A stretch of 64,000 bases of DNA from CAZBJJ01 sp964492245 (GTDB lineage Bacteria > Spirochaetota > Spirochaetia > Treponematales > Breznakiellaceae), in contig CAZBJJ010000004.1 of assembly GCA_964492245.1 (NCBI GenBank), positions 16,432 through 80,431 of the forward strand, given 5' to 3'. Shown in pieces: positions 23,311 through 32,399 of this stretch. Within the stretch, counting starts at the first letter, position 1. Every line of letters starts with the position of its first letter. The position numbers and the translations under genes are program-made. The notes beneath the pieces were generated by a model. That model saw nothing but the letters and a program-made list of their open reading frames with translations, had not been told where the DNA came from and searched no databases.

Positions 23311-25599
23311 TTGAAGAATTTTCTATGTTTTGTTCTTATGTGTTGTAGTTTTATACCACAGGCATATAGCGAGATTGAATTTTCTAGGCTTTTACTCTCC
23401 GATAACAACGAAATTCTGTTCAATATTCAGACTAAAAAAAAGGGCCTTACCGAGCAGTCGGCCCTTGTGCTTTCCAATATAGATCAAAACCGTTTAAAGA
23501 CCCTTACCGCCTATCCAGAAGAAATTGAATATCTATCCGAAACAGGTGAATTGCAGGTTCAAAACTCCTTTGGCCTGCAGCGCATTCCCATTTCCGGTGG
23601 CCTGCCCCAGACGATTAAGGCCTTTCCTGGCTTTACTTCTGGTGCTGCCGTCCTCGACGGGCCTTTGGAGCAATTGCTCTGTGCGCCTAACGGTAAATGG
23701 CTTTTGCGCATCGAATCTACCACTGCAGCGCGGGGCAATTTAATACTTGTCGATATCCTGAGCGGGAAAAATTTTATTATTGCCAAGGATCTTGAAAAAT
23801 CTCGTCGCTTCTTTCCCGCTTCATGGAGCCCCGATTCCCGCACCTTTGTGTACAGCCGTTCGGGACAGCTTTATTTTTATTCAATCGATACCTTAAGCAC
23901 GAATCTGGTGGATGAGCGCTATAGAAGTATTGGGCAGGGCGAAATAAACAGCTTGCAGTGGGGAAGGCATGGCGATTTTTATTATATTCGTGGCAATGCA
24001 GTGTATAGGGTGCGCAGTTCCTTGCTCTTTGCCCAGGCCCTGTATACCAGCTTTATCGAAGTGGGTGGACTTGTCGGTAAAATCCCCTTCAATTTCGATC
24101 CACAGTTCGATCGCTTTTGGCCATCTGTCAGCTCCTCTTCTATACTTTTGAGCAAGGGCGAGAAAAGTTTGTTTTGGCTGCCTCTAACCCGGACAGTCGA
24201 TGGGGAAAATGCTGCGTATGCAAGTATCAGTCTTTTGCCCTATCTGGTTTTGCCAAGTCATGCCAGTAGAATTGAGGTTGTAGAGGGCGAAAACGGCATT
24301 TTAACTGTCTTTGTCTTTCCGGTTGCTGGTTCGTCCAATAAGGCCGAGGCCTGGCGTTTAAATAGGTCCAATTCTGCATCTATCGATTTTAAACCCCTGC
24401 CGCTTCTAGATATTCAGGGGGTGGCACTTTCGCCCGATTCCGCTTCAATCCTACTTTGGGGGGATAGGGGGCTGGAACTCTGGGATTATATAAACTGGAA
24501 ATCAATTGCCACCTTGAGCAAGGAGAAGGTTTTAAAGGCCCTTTGGATTAACGATAAAAACCTTGTTCTAGCCGGACCTAAACAAATTAAGGCCTGCGAT
24601 TTAAAAGGAAATAAAACACTGCTCTGTCTTTCTGTAGCCGATGACTATGGCTTTGAAGAAGGCAGTGGGGCTATTTATGCAAAAAATGAGGGCAACTGGT
24701 ATCGTACAGAGCAAAATGCTCCATGGCTTGCCTTCGAAAAACCAAAAATTGATGACGATAAAAACCCTACAAATAGATACCGGGTCTATTTAGAGACGCT
24801 TTCTCAAGGGCCCTATGTAAATATTCCCATGGTGCGCAATGTGGACAGTGTGGGAACAAGGGCCCTTGTACAAAGGCCTGTGTATGAATGGGACCCCTTA
24901 GATGCTCGCACCGATTTAAAACGCTATAAAGACGGGCTTTTTAGAAACGGCTCGCGCGCTGGCAGGCGGGAGCTTGCCCTTAGCTTCGATGTGGTAGACG
25001 ACAACGAGGGCCTGCAATATGTGCTCTCGGTTTTGGAGCGCTATAAAATTCGGGCCACCTTCTATTTAGGGGGCGAGTTTATTCGACGCTATCCGGAAAG
25101 TGCCCGAGAAATTGCCAGTTTGGGCCATGAATGTGCCTCGCTGTTTTTTGCCCATATTGATCTTTTTGATTCTCGCTATCAAATTGATGGCGAATTTATA
25201 AAGCGGGGCCTGGCCCGCAATGAGGACGATTTTTTCAATGCCACGGGGCGGGAGCTCAGTCTTTTATGGCATCCACCTTGGTACAATACCTCGCCCCGCT
25301 TCGAAAAAGCTGCTGCCGAGGTGGGCTATACCACTACGGGCCACGATGTAGAGCCCTACGACTGGGTCAGTAAAAGCACAACGAGACAGACTGCGGTGCA
25401 ATATAAAAATGCCGCCGAGATACTGGATGCAATTGTAAAGGATAAGTTACCTGGCTCAATTATTCCCATTCGCTTGGGCTTAAATCCTGGGGGCAGAGAT
25501 AATTACCTTTTTCACAGCGTGGACATTTTAATTGAGGCAATTGTAAAGGCTGGCTACGACATTGTCAGCGTATCCAGCCTTATTGACCACGCGCGTTAG
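23311..25599 (+). CDS. Exported beta-propeller protein with C-terminal polysaccharide-deacetylase (NodB)-like domain
   Basis: 762 residues from a TTG start with GGAGGG upstream. Signal peptide MKNFLCFVLMCCSFIPQAYS. Residues 30-500 resemble a TolB/WD40-type propeller (repeated SPDS/SWSPDSRTF motifs). The NodB-like domain starts near 555: SFDVVDD at 558-564 in place of TFDDG, GHE with His606, then LFFAH ending at His615 in place of HSxxH, and WHPPWY in place of RPPxG. The first His of the second motif (Leu611) and one Asp of the first motif seem lost, so deacetylase activity is doubtful. It is likely periplasmic or surface exposed. Confidence 0.82.
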   Translation: MKNFLCFVLMCCSFIPQAYSEIEFSRLLLSDNNEILFNIQTKKKGLTEQSALVLSNIDQNRLKTLTAYPEEIEYLSETGELQVQNSFGLQRIPISGGLPQTIKAFPGFTSGAAVLDGPLEQLLCAPNGKWLLRIESTTAARGNLILVDILSGKNFIIAKDLEKSRRFFPASWSPDSRTFVYSRSGQLYFYSIDTLSTNLVDERYRSIGQGEINSLQWGRHGDFYYIRGNAVYRVRSSLLFAQALYTSFIEVGGLVGKIPFNFDPQFDRFWPSVSSSSILLSKGEKSLFWLPLTRTVDGENAAYASISLLPYLVLPSHASRIEVVEGENGILTVFVFPVAGSSNKAEAWRLNRSNSASIDFKPLPLLDIQGVALSPDSASILLWGDRGLELWDYINWKSIATLSKEKVLKALWINDKNLVLAGPKQIKACDLKGNKTLLCLSVADDYGFEEGSGAIYAKNEGNWYRTEQNAPWLAFEKPKIDDDKNPTNRYRVYLETLSQGPYVNIPMVRNVDSVGTRALVQRPVYEWDPLDARTDLKRYKDGLFRNGSRAGRRELALSFDVVDDNEGLQYVLSVLERYKIRATFYLGGEFIRRYPESAREIASLGHECASLFFAHIDLFDSRYQIDGEFIKRGLARNEDDFFNATGRELSLLWHPPWYNTSPRFEKAAAEVGYTTTGHDVEPYDWVSKSTTRQTAVQYKNAAEILDAIVKDKLPGSIIPIRLGLNPGGRDNYLFHSVDILIEAIVKAGYDIVSVSSLIDHAR

Positions 25600-25616
25600 A
25601 ATAATAATCGCGCGCG

Positions 25617-27011
25617 TTAGAAATCGGCTAGGCCCGGCGCACGGGGGAAGGGAATTACATCCCTTATATTTGTCATGCCAGTTACATATTGAATAAGCCG
25701 TTCGAATCCCAGGCCAAAACCACTGTGCGGGACGCTGCCATATTTTCTAAGGTCCAGGTACCACCAGTAGGCTTCGGGGTCCAGACCGCTTTCTTTCATC
25801 CGTTCGGTTAGGACATCAAAATTTTCTTCGCGCTCTGAACCCCCGATAATTTCTCCCAGGCGGGGGACAAGGACGTCCATTGCCCGCACTGTTTTACCAT
25901 CTTCGTTCAGCTTCATATAAAAGGCCTTAATTTCCTTTGGATAGTCGTAGACAATTACCGGACCTTTGGCAACTTGTTCGCTCAAATATTTTTCGTGCTC
26001 ACTCTGCAAATCGCAACCCCAGAAGGGCTTGAATTCAAATGTTACATTGCTTTTTTCCAATTCGGCAATGGCCTGGGTGTAGCTCATACGGACAAAGGAA
26101 GAATTGCAAATATTGCGCAGAGTGTCGATAATTCCGGTCTGAATATGTTTGTCAAAAAACTCTAGGTCCTCGAGGCAGTTGTCGAGCAGGCTTGAAAATA
26201 AATGCTTTAAAAAAGCTTCTGCCAAATCCATGTTTTCTTCGAGTCTTGCAAAGGAAAACTCGGGTTCTATCATCCAAAATTCCGAAAGATGGCGGGAAGT
26301 ATTTGAGTTTTCTGCCCGAAAGGTGGGTCCAAAGGTATAGATGCGCGAAAGTGCGGTGGCATAGGCCTCGCCCTCCAGCTGACCCGAGACCGTTAAATAG
26401 GCTTTTTTATTAAAAAAGTCTTTGGCCCAATCCACCTCCTTGCCCGATTTAGCAAGGTTTTCCACATCCAGGGTAGTAACCTGAAACATCGATCCTGCGC
26501 CCTCGGCATCGCTGGTGGTAATAATGGGGGTATGAACATATAGAAAATCGTGCTGATGAAAAAATTCATGTATTGCATAGGAGAGGTGGCTTCGCACCCG
26601 GGCCACTGCGGCAAAGGTATTGGTGCGAGGGCGAAGATGGGCAATTTCTCGCAAAAATTCAAAGCTATGCCTTTTTTTTTGCAGGGGATAGTTCTCTGGG
26701 GCTGTTCCCAATACTTGGATTTTAGATACATTGACCTCGCTGCTCTGGCCAGAGCCCACCGAGGCAACGAGCTGGCCTGTCGCCTGAATTGCAGCGCCGG
26801 TATTAATTTTTTTTAATGTCGTCAGTAGTGCTGAGTTTTCCGCCTTGGCGAGGTCTATAGTCAATTGAATGCTGCGAAAGCAAGAACCATCGTTTAACTC
26901 GATAAAGGCAATGTTTCTGGTCTCGCGCTTAGTTCTAACCCAACCCTGAATTTCAATATTCTGGCCCTCTGCGGGCATTGCCAGAATTTCTTTAATCAAC
27001 TGCGTTTTCAT
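25617..27011 (-). CDS. asnS: Asparaginyl-tRNA synthetase
   Basis: 464 residues from the ATG at 27011 (MKTQLIKEILAMPAEGQNIE). An N-terminal OB-fold anticodon-binding domain (EIQGWVRTKRETRNIAFIEL) and a class II core with motif 2 FRAENSNTSRHLSEFWMIEP and motif 3 GFGLGFERLIQY. It charges tRNA-Asn. There is no Shine-Dalgarno site; a near-consensus promoter ends 9 bases before the ATG. The gene is convergent with the deacetylase-like gene, 17 bases apart; the GCGCGTTAGAA sequence occurs twice around the two stops. Confidence 0.96.
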   Translation of the reverse strand: MKTQLIKEILAMPAEGQNIEIQGWVRTKRETRNIAFIELNDGSCFRSIQLTIDLAKAENSALLTTLKKINTGAAIQATGQLVASVGSGQSSEVNVSKIQVLGTAPENYPLQKKRHSFEFLREIAHLRPRTNTFAAVARVRSHLSYAIHEFFHQHDFLYVHTPIITTSDAEGAGSMFQVTTLDVENLAKSGKEVDWAKDFFNKKAYLTVSGQLEGEAYATALSRIYTFGPTFRAENSNTSRHLSEFWMIEPEFSFARLEENMDLAEAFLKHLFSSLLDNCLEDLEFFDKHIQTGIIDTLRNICNSSFVRMSYTQAIAELEKSNVTFEFKPFWGCDLQSEHEKYLSEQVAKGPVIVYDYPKEIKAFYMKLNEDGKTVRAMDVLVPRLGEIIGGSEREENFDVLTERMKESGLDPEAYWWYLDLRKYGSVPHSGFGLGFERLIQYVTGMTNIRDVIPFPRAPGLADF

Positions 27012-27020
27012 AGTAAAAGG

Positions 27021-27049
27021 AGTATACATTTTGGCGCTGTCTTGGTCAA
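27021..27049 (-). promoter_or_regulatory. Leaderless-type promoter of asnS
   Basis: On the minus strand TTGACC (27049-27044), exactly 17 bases, TATACT (27026-27021), 9 bases before the ATG. Both boxes match sigma-70 consensus at five of six positions. Confidence 0.7.
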
Positions 27050-27062
27050 AGGCTATATTTAT

Positions 27063-27098
27063 AAAAAAGGGACCAGCCCAATATATTTGGACTGGCCC
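27063..27098 (-). terminator. Terminator of the EF-G-like gene
   Basis: On the minus strand GGGCCAGTCCAA pairs with TTGGGCTGGTCCC (one bulge, one mismatch) around ATATA and is followed by a T-rich tract. A second hairpin, GCCTAT/ATAGGC enclosing CAGTTAACTG (27123-27145), lies between it and the EF-G-like stop codon. Confidence 0.8.
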
Positions 27099-27158
27099 CC
27101 ACCTCACTTTTTTCTTGAGATAGCCTATCAGTTAACTGGATAGGCAAACCTCAAAAAT

Positions 27159-29240
27159 TTAATCATCTTCGTCGGGCCTTAGGTTGTCCTGGGCAGCCTT
27201 AATGATATCCTCTGCAAGTTTGCCGGATAGCGGTTCGTAGTGATCGAATTCAATGGCAAAAGAGCCGGTTCCGCTGGTCATTGCCCGCAGGTCGATGGAA
27301 TAGCGCAGGAGCTCAGATTCTGGCACAAGGGCCTTAATTTCGTCTATATCGCCACCGGCAGATTCTTGGCCCAATATTTTGCCGCGCCTTCCCGAAAGAT
27401 CGGACATAATATCGCCTAAATATTTGTCTTCCACAAAAACAGTGAGCCTTAAAATTGGTTCGAGCAGGCTGGGCTTTGCGTCGCGCATGGCCTGGCGGAA
27501 GGCATTGCGCGCTGCAATTTTAAAGGCCATTTCCGAGGAATCCACTGGATGTTCTTTGCCATCCACAATCTTACTTTCGACATCCACTACGGGATAGCCG
27601 GCGAGCACGCCCGCCTGCATTGCCTCCTGTACGCCCTTTTCAACTCCCGGCATATAGCTCTTTGGAATGGCGCCACCTACAATTGCGTTAATAAAACTGT
27701 ATTTCTCTCCACGGGGCAGGGGGCTAAGTTCCAAGGCCACCCGCCCATACTGTCCATGGCCCCCCGATTGCTTTTTATGCGTATACTCGGCAGCGGCCTT
27801 ACCGGCAATTGTCTCGCGGTATGCAACGCGGGGAACCTTGGTCGTTACCTCGATTTTCTGGTTCTTTTTAATACGATCTAAAATGATATTGATGTGAAGT
27901 TCGCCCATCCCTTTAATAATGGTCTCCTTTGTCTCCACATTGTATTTATACTGGAAGGTATTGTCCTCTTCGCTCACCCGAACTAGGGATTCGCCCAGTT
28001 TGTCCTCGTCTTTTTTCTGTTCTGCATTTACGGCCAAGCTGTGAACCGGGGTGGGTAGGCGGAGGTCGACAAAGGTCATTTGGTTGTTTGCCGTGGTTAT
28101 GCTGTCGCTTGTTTTAAGCGAAACTATTTTTTGCACTATGCCAATATCGCCGGCAGCAAGTTCTTTTACCTCGTCAAGCTTCTTGCCCGTGGCCACATAC
28201 ATCTTGCCCACACGTTCCTTTTTACCTTCCTTCACATTGTAAATATCGCTCTCGCTCGTCAAGGTCCCGTTTATAACCTTTACCCAAGAGAGCTTTCCAG
28301 AGAATTGATCGTATTGAGTTTTAACGACAATTGCCGCAAGTGGTTTTTCGCTATCAATCATCACCTTGCTTGTCTGTCCCTCTTTGTCCACCACAAGTTC
28401 GTAGGCGGATGTTGGATCGGGGCCTGCCTGGACAACAAAGTTTAAAAATGAATGCAGGCCAGAGTTTTGCAGGGCAGAGCCACAGAAGAGGGGCAGTATT
28501 TTGTTTTCTTGCAGGGCTTTTTGCAGGCCAACAAGAATTTCATCGTCGCTCAGTTCCCCCTCTTCCAGATATTTATTCATTAAATCGTCGTCGCCTTCGG
28601 CTGCGGCTTCGGCAATGGTTTCTTTTGCAGCTGCTAAGGCATCGGCATATTCTGCGGGAAGCTCGCTCTCCTCTTCTAAACCTTCGTTTTTAGCAAGCCA
28701 TGCCTTGCCCGATAGGACATCAATTACCCCCTTGTATACCTCGCCCTCGAACAGGGGCAGGGTAAAAGGTATGGCATCCATATCCAGCTTTGTTTTGATG
28801 TCGACCAGTAAATCGTCGAAGGGCTGGCCCTCTTCCATTTTTGTAATAAAGATGGCGCGGGGCTTATTGCGTTCGTTTAAATTTCGCCAGAGTTTTAAGG
28901 TTTCAATTTGGGCACCGGTCTTAGCCGAAATAGCTAGGACGGCCAGTTCACTGGACCTAAGGCATAAAATTACATCGCCAATAAAATCGGAAGAACCGGG
29001 GGTGTCCAGTATATTTATCTTGGTTCCCTGCCAGTCCAAATGGGCCATTGCAGCGACAATGGAAATTTTTCGTTCAATTTCTTCAGCGGTATAATCGCTC
29101 ACTGTCTTCCCCGATTCAAGGGTCTCCGCCTTGGGTATAGCCTTTGCGGTAAATAGAAGTCGTTCAAAAAGTGTTGTTTTACCTGTTCCGCCATGGCCAG
29201 CGAATGTGAGATTCCTTATTTTATTGGTGGGATACTTCAT
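27159..29240 (-). CDS. Elongation factor G-like GTPase (EF-G paralogue)
   Basis: 693 residues from the ATG at 29240, fixed by AGGAGG 8 bases upstream. The GTPase P-loop is GHGGTGKTT rather than the AHIDAGKTT of canonical EF-G, G3 is DTPGSSDF and the G4 region reads FITKMEE rather than NKxD. Domains II-V follow, with PRVAYRETI and KKQSGGHGQYGRVALELSPL. These features fit the EF-G-2/FusB-like clade of paralogues, whose exact role (an accessory ribosomal GTPase, perhaps recycling) is uncertain. A canonical fusA is presumably elsewhere. It is divergent from the coiled-coil gene. Confidence 0.9.
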   Translation of the reverse strand: MKYPTNKIRNLTFAGHGGTGKTTLFERLLFTAKAIPKAETLESGKTVSDYTAEEIERKISIVAAMAHLDWQGTKINILDTPGSSDFIGDVILCLRSSELAVLAISAKTGAQIETLKLWRNLNERNKPRAIFITKMEEGQPFDDLLVDIKTKLDMDAIPFTLPLFEGEVYKGVIDVLSGKAWLAKNEGLEEESELPAEYADALAAAKETIAEAAAEGDDDLMNKYLEEGELSDDEILVGLQKALQENKILPLFCGSALQNSGLHSFLNFVVQAGPDPTSAYELVVDKEGQTSKVMIDSEKPLAAIVVKTQYDQFSGKLSWVKVINGTLTSESDIYNVKEGKKERVGKMYVATGKKLDEVKELAAGDIGIVQKIVSLKTSDSITTANNQMTFVDLRLPTPVHSLAVNAEQKKDEDKLGESLVRVSEEDNTFQYKYNVETKETIIKGMGELHINIILDRIKKNQKIEVTTKVPRVAYRETIAGKAAAEYTHKKQSGGHGQYGRVALELSPLPRGEKYSFINAIVGGAIPKSYMPGVEKGVQEAMQAGVLAGYPVVDVESKIVDGKEHPVDSSEMAFKIAARNAFRQAMRDAKPSLLEPILRLTVFVEDKYLGDIMSDLSGRRGKILGQESAGGDIDEIKALVPESELLRYSIDLRAMTSGTGSFAIEFDHYEPLSGKLAEDIIKAAQDNLRPDEDD

Positions 29241-29296
29241 TATGCCTGCCTCCTGTTGTAATCGGTATTTGGAAATGATGGGCCCGGATTGCGGTA

Positions 29297-29325
29297 TTGT
29301 CAAGGAAATTATCATGCCCTATAGT
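29297..29325 (+). promoter_or_regulatory. Leaderless-type promoter of the coiled-coil gene
   Basis: TTGTCA (29297-29302), exactly 17 bases, TATAGT (29320-29325), only 6 bases before the ATG at 29332. It overlaps the far 5' side of the divergent EF-G-like gene. An upstream in-frame ATG at 29314 lies inside the promoter spacer and is unlikely to be used. Confidence 0.65.
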
Positions 29326-29331
29326 ATTATT

Positions 29332-30483
29332 ATGAAAATTCTTAAAAAAAACATACATGAGCAGGAGGGGCTGGCCCAGGATTTAGCTATAAAAATAGAC
29401 CATATTGCCAGCGAGGCTGGGGAATTGCTCTATACTCATGGGCTTTTAATACAGTTTTCGCAAGACTTAGTGCGGGACCTGGATAACTTACATAGTGATA
29501 AAAAAAACTACGATGAAGTAAGGGCTAAAACAGAAGTCTACGAGTTAAGACTTAAGGCAATTAATACCGAAATTATTTCTTTAAACGACAGGCAACAAAA
29601 AATCTTACAAGAAAAAAATGAAAAGCTAAAAGAGTTGGCCTTTTTTTTATCTGAACATGCCGCCTCCTTTCATCTGCCCAGCTTGGATAGGGACATACAG
29701 ATTTTACAATTGCTTATAAAAGAGATAGCCGATTTAGAGGCCGAACTCGATGCCACTTACGAGCATACAGGAAAACCCGGTCTCTTCCTTTTTTTAGGCA
29801 GGGCAATTTCTAGGGCCAGCCGAAAGACCTATATAAAAACAGTACTGCCGGGCATAAAGGGCAAAATGGAAGTACAGGCTCTAAGCCTGGGGGGTGCCGC
29901 TAGCCGCCTAGAAGTGGAAAGCTGGGAAAATTTTCCCGTGGCCTTGGACATCCTTACTGTTTTAAGCAATATCACTATCAATATCGATGCCAATCGGGAG
30001 GCAGAGGCTGCGTTAGAAAAAGAGCGGGCAGACATATATGTATTTTTAGAGAAACATTGCCAGGCCAAGAGCATAGCGGCGGCCATCAAGTATTTAGACA
30101 AAATGCAGGAGAAGGCCAAGCTAGGGCTGGAGAATTTATATTTAGAGGCGGGCAAGCTTTATTTTTCAAATGAAAAGGGCTTGGAGCTTTTAGAAAGCAG
30201 CACTATACCCACTTCCATTGCGCAAAAACTGCAAGAACTCTATGGCGAAGCAGCTTCTAATACGGTGAAAATTGACAATGCACATATAAAAATTTGGAAC
30301 TATGAGAAAGAAATTCAGCTTAAAAACCTGGAGCAACAAAAAACAAATGTTCAGACTCAGATTCAGGAGCTGGAGCAGCGAATTCTGCTGAGCAAGACCC
30401 ATATTGAAGAGTTCAAGATTAAAATATCAGCTATCGAAAAAGAGATGGTCCAATTAAAAGAGCAGGTAAAAACTGTCGAGTAA
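29332..30483 (+). CDS. Coiled-coil protein, lineage-specific hypothetical
   Basis: 383 residues from the ATG at 29332. Nearly all helical with long heptad-like stretches near residues 5-115 and 290-383 (for example KNLEQQKTNVQTQIQELEQR) and a short less-charged segment around 145-165 (YEHTGKPGLFLFLGRAISRA). There is no signal peptide. A cytoplasmic structural or scaffold role is possible; no family is recognised. It is followed at 42 bases by parE. Confidence 0.7.
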   Translation: MKILKKNIHEQEGLAQDLAIKIDHIASEAGELLYTHGLLIQFSQDLVRDLDNLHSDKKNYDEVRAKTEVYELRLKAINTEIISLNDRQQKILQEKNEKLKELAFFLSEHAASFHLPSLDRDIQILQLLIKEIADLEAELDATYEHTGKPGLFLFLGRAISRASRKTYIKTVLPGIKGKMEVQALSLGGAASRLEVESWENFPVALDILTVLSNITINIDANREAEAALEKERADIYVFLEKHCQAKSIAAAIKYLDKMQEKAKLGLENLYLEAGKLYFSNEKGLELLESSTIPTSIAQKLQELYGEAASNTVKIDNAHIKIWNYEKEIQLKNLEQQKTNVQTQIQELEQRILLSKTHIEEFKIKISAIEKEMVQLKEQVKTVE

Positions 30484-30490
30484 GAGACCG

Positions 30491-30519
30491 TTTAATCTTT
30501 TTTTACTTTGTGCTATTAT
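30491..30519 (+). promoter_or_regulatory. Putative leaderless-type promoter of parE
   Basis: TATTAT (30514-30519) ends 6 bases before the parE ATG. The hexamer 17 bases upstream is TTTAAT, a weak -35 box inside a T-rich tract. No Shine-Dalgarno site is present. Confidence 0.35.
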
Positions 30520-30525
30520 TGCCCT

Positions 30526-32379
30526 ATGGCAAAGCAAAAAAAAGAAGCTGAATTAAATTTCCCCCCCTCTAAAAAGGCCGATAGCTACGACGAAAGCAAG
30601 ATTAAAACCCTCTCCTCCCTTGAACATATACGTCTTAGAACTGGTATGTATATTGGCCGTTTGGGCAATGGCAGTAATGTTGACGACGGTATTTATATAT
30701 TGGTAAAAGAGGTAATCGACAATGCCATAGACGAATTCATAATGGGAAATGGCAAGCGCATAGAAATTGAATTAAAAGAAAACAAGGTAAAGGTGCGCGA
30801 TTATGGTCGCGGTATTCCTCTGGGCAAGGTGGTAGAATGTGTTTCGCATATAAACACCGGTGCAAAATACAATGACGATGTCTTTCAGTTTTCGGTGGGT
30901 CTCAATGGCGTGGGGACAAAGGCGGTAAATGCCCTGTCCACTCATTTTAGAGTGGTGAGTGTGCGAGATGGAAAATATTCCGAAGCGCTGTTTAAAAAAG
31001 GTGTGCTCGAGAGCTCTAAAAAAGGGAGCTTAAAAACAGCGGCAAAAAACGGCACCTATGTGGAGTTCATTCCCGATGTGGATGTCTTTGGCGAGTACGA
31101 GTTTAATACTGAGTTTCTAGAAAAGCGTCTTTGGAACTATGCCTATTTAAATGCCGGCCTGTCCCTCTTTTTTAATGGCAAGGAGTATCAGAGCAAAAAT
31201 GGCCTTTTTGATCTTTTAACCGAGGAAGCGGGCGAAACGGCCCTTTACAATATAGCTCATTACAAGGGTGAACATTTAGAATTTTCCTTTACCCATAGTA
31301 ACAATTATGGTGAAGAATATTTTTCTTTTGTAAATGGGCAGGATACTACCAATGGGGGTACCCATCTTTCGGCCTTTAAAGAAGGTTTTTTAAAGGGTGT
31401 GCAGGGCTTTTATAAAAAGGACTATCGCAGCGAGGATGTCCGGGAAGGCTGTATTGGAGCAGTTGCAATTAAGTTAAAAAATCCCGTCTTCGAAAGCCAG
31501 ACTAAAAACAAACTTGGCAATAGCGAGGTCCGCTCTTGGATTGTGCAAGAGACCCGCTCGGCAGTTGACGACTGGTTGCATAAAAATGCCGAAACCGCGA
31601 AGACACTTTTAGAGAAAATCGAATCCAACGAAAGACTGCGGACCGAATTGAATGTCGTTAAAAAGGAAGCGCGCGAGGCGGCCAAAAAAATTGCCATTAA
31701 AATTCCAAAGCTTAAGGACTGTAAATATCATTTGGAAGACGGCAAAAAAGGCGAAGATTCGATGATATTTATGACCGAGGGCGATTCGGCGGCAGGTTCC
31801 CTGGTAAGTTCGCGCGACGTTATGACCCAGGCAATTTTTGCCCTGCGCGGCAAGTGCGAAAACGTCTTTGGCAAAAAACGGGCGGCCATTTATAAAAACG
31901 AAGAACTATATAATATGATGATGGCCTTAGGTATAGAAAATGATATCTCTGGCTTGCGCTATGGAAAAATTATTATTGCCACCGATGCCGACTTCGACGG
32001 TTTTCATATTAGGAATTTATTGCTCACCTTTTTCCTATCCTATTTTGAAGAATTAGTATCTGCAGGCAGAATTTATATTCTGGAGACACCGCTTTTTAGA
32101 GTGCGGAATAAAAAAGAAACGCACTACTGCTATAGCGAAAAAGAGCGAGATGCACAGGCACTGGCCCTGGGCACTGGGGTAGAAATAACCCGTTTTAAGG
32201 GCCTAGGCGAAATTAGCCCCAAAGAATTTGGCCAGTTTATTGGTCCCGATATGCACCTTGTGCCGGTGGTAATCGACAGCCTAAAGACAGTGCCCCAGGT
32301 TTTAGAGTTTTATATGGGAAAAAACACCCCAACTCGTCGTGAATATATAATGAAAAATCTTATTTCCGATATATCTTAA
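30526..32379 (+). CDS. parE: DNA topoisomerase IV/gyrase-type subunit B
   Basis: 617 residues from the ATG at 30526 (MAKQKKEAEL). GHKL ATPase motifs: KEVIDNAIDEF, RDYGRGIPLG and GLNGVGTKAVNALS. TOPRIM: TEGDSAAGSLVS and ATDADFDGFHIRNLLL, followed by RFKGLGEISPKEFGQF. The length is that of ParE. The variant is the type seen in spirochaetes and Bacteroidetes, paired with a short A subunit. It forms a heterotetramer with the parC product encoded 20 bases downstream and decatenates daughter chromosomes. Confidence 0.93.
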   Translation: MAKQKKEAELNFPPSKKADSYDESKIKTLSSLEHIRLRTGMYIGRLGNGSNVDDGIYILVKEVIDNAIDEFIMGNGKRIEIELKENKVKVRDYGRGIPLGKVVECVSHINTGAKYNDDVFQFSVGLNGVGTKAVNALSTHFRVVSVRDGKYSEALFKKGVLESSKKGSLKTAAKNGTYVEFIPDVDVFGEYEFNTEFLEKRLWNYAYLNAGLSLFFNGKEYQSKNGLFDLLTEEAGETALYNIAHYKGEHLEFSFTHSNNYGEEYFSFVNGQDTTNGGTHLSAFKEGFLKGVQGFYKKDYRSEDVREGCIGAVAIKLKNPVFESQTKNKLGNSEVRSWIVQETRSAVDDWLHKNAETAKTLLEKIESNERLRTELNVVKKEAREAAKKIAIKIPKLKDCKYHLEDGKKGEDSMIFMTEGDSAAGSLVSSRDVMTQAIFALRGKCENVFGKKRAAIYKNEELYNMMMALGIENDISGLRYGKIIIATDADFDGFHIRNLLLTFFLSYFEELVSAGRIYILETPLFRVRNKKETHYCYSEKERDAQALALGTGVEITRFKGLGEISPKEFGQFIGPDMHLVPVVIDSLKTVPQVLEFYMGKNTPTRREYIMKNLISDIS

Positions 32380-32399
32380 TCCCATTGCAGGAGAGCTAG

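Noticed and set aside
25588..25620. Direct repeat GCGCGTTAGAA at the convergent stops, considered as an attachment site
   Set aside because: Only 11 bases, no integrase gene nearby; probably chance or a small local duplication.
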